The notes under the pieces are model-generated. The model made no database searches. It was given only the letters and a program-made list of their open reading frames with translations, and was not told the DNA's origin. Position numbers and translations under genes: made by a program. Below, one piece after another: positions 23,817 through 24,362 of a stretch of 24,362 bases of DNA. Source of the DNA: Tissierellia bacterium (GTDB lineage Bacteria; Bacillota; Clostridia; Tissierellales; Tepidimicrobiaceae); assembly GCA_012518745.1 (NCBI GenBank), contig JAAYRM010000036.1:1-24362 (forward strand). The letters are read 5' to 3'. Numbering within the stretch: position 1 is the stretch's first letter; the number at the start of each line of letters is the position of its first letter.

Positions 23817-24362
23817 TCACCCACTCCTATTATTCCTAAAATGGTTATATAACTCCTCGGCCACTCTTCTATTCATGCTCTCTACACTCGCCAACTCCTC
23901 GATATCTGCATCCTTGATATTATCAATAGTATGAAAATGTTTTAGCAACTCCTTCTTCCGCTTATCCCCTATCCCTTTTATATCATCTAGCTCGGATCTA
24001 AATAATTTCTTACCTCTTAAACTCCTATGATAGGATATTGCAAACCTATGGGCTTCTTCCTGTATCCTATATATTAGCTTAAACCCGGTACTGCTCTCGT
24101 CCAACCTTATTTCCCTTCCATTATATATGATCCCCCTAGTCCTATGAAAATCATCCTTCACAAGACCACATACTGGAATGGATAGGCCCAATCTTCCCAA
24201 TACATTCAGTACCGCATTTACCTGCCCCTTACCTCCGTCAACCATTATCAGATTAGGAAGGGTAGACAAACCCTGCACATCTATCTGCTTCTCCTCCATC
24301 ATAGCCTTTTCCTCTAGCCCCCTAATAAACCGTCTTTCTACTATTTCCTCCATACTCCTATA
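23817..24362 (-). CDS. uvrC: Excinuclease ABC subunit C, C-terminal part (5' end outside window)
   Basis: The visible 181 residues are the C-terminal endonuclease half of UvrC, which makes the 5' incision in nucleotide excision repair. The frame stays open to the right edge, so the gene is cut by the window and is not starting here, although an internal ATG occurs at 24353. Visible parts are the RNase H-like catalytic domain (PNLIMVDGGKGQVN with the first catalytic Asp, LVKDDFHRTR, EAHRFAISYHR with the His) and the tandem helix-hairpin-helix end (LDDIKGIGDKRKKELLKHF and DIEELASVE ... VAEELYNHF). The stop TGA overlaps a possible GTG start of hprK. The uvrC-hprK order is frequent in Clostridia. 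Confidence 0.96.
   Translation of the reverse strand, partial: YRSMEEIVERRFIRGLEEKAMMEEKQIDVQGLSTLPNLIMVDGGKGQVNAVLNVLGRLGLSIPVCGLVKDDFHRTRGIIYNGREIRLDESSTGFKLIYRIQEEAHRFAISYHRSLRGKKLFRSELDDIKGIGDKRKKELLKHFHTIDNIKDADIEELASVESMNRRVAEELYNHFRNNRSG

Overview
The window looks like chromosomal DNA from a low-G+C, obligately anaerobic Firmicute of the Clostridia/Tissierellia type. The evidence is: pyruvate:ferredoxin oxidoreductase; a GrdX-type protein known from amino-acid (Stickland) fermenters; HPr with both His15 and Ser46 plus HPr kinase; the Firmicutes order uvrC-hprK ... murB-PHP-rapZ-yvcK-whiA-HPr-dnaE-pfkA-pyk; AGGAGG/GGGGG-type ribosome binding sites with some TTG starts; and heavy use of ATA isoleucine and AT-rich codons. 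Almost all of it reads on the minus strand. I cannot name the species.

Layout, left to right. (1) 1-2311: the start of a membrane sensor (dCache-type periplasmic domain plus HAMP, cut by the window edge) and a six-segment membrane protein with a permease-prefix-like N-terminus. (2) 2395-10031: an apparent five-gene minus-strand operon, dnaE - small DUF2007-like protein - pfkA - pyk - aldo/keto reductase with a ferredoxin tail, starting at an extended -10 promoter and ending in a T-tailed hairpin. (3) 10032-10750: a 719-bp gene-free stretch holding two ~170-bp imperfect palindromes that share a 16-nt loop and terminal motifs but have diverged stems. (4) 10751-11137: an isolated plus-strand grdX. 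(5) 11139-12511: promoter, whiA, HPr, terminator. (6) 12614-13144: a plus-strand gene of uncertain, possibly recombination-related function, interrupting the usual yvcK-whiA link. (7) 13162-17983: SBP - murB - PHP - rapZ - yvcK, a tight minus-strand cluster. (8) 18010-18343: a frameshifted MFS-transporter remnant. (9) 18429-18950: dps with a strong terminator. (10) 18998-22783: PFOR with its own terminator, a candidate Rex-like operator and a distant candidate promoter. (11) 22834-24362: hprK and the C-terminal part of uvrC.

How the genes connect: pfkA and pyk control glycolytic flux and pyruvate supply, and PFOR oxidises the pyruvate. HprK phosphorylates HPr on Ser46 in response to glycolytic intermediates, giving carbon control. 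YvcK and RapZ tie carbon state and UDP-GlcNAc to envelope synthesis, beside murB. WhiA, DnaE and UvrC are division, replication and repair functions. The core synteny is established for Firmicutes. The breaks in it (palindromes plus grdX; the 12614 gene; the PFOR/dps/MFS/SBP block) are where local rearrangement seems to have happened.

The most interesting item is the pair of palindromes at 10164-10332 and 10387-10556: two inverted copies whose stems differ in sequence yet still pair, which suggests selection on folding. I do not recognise the family.
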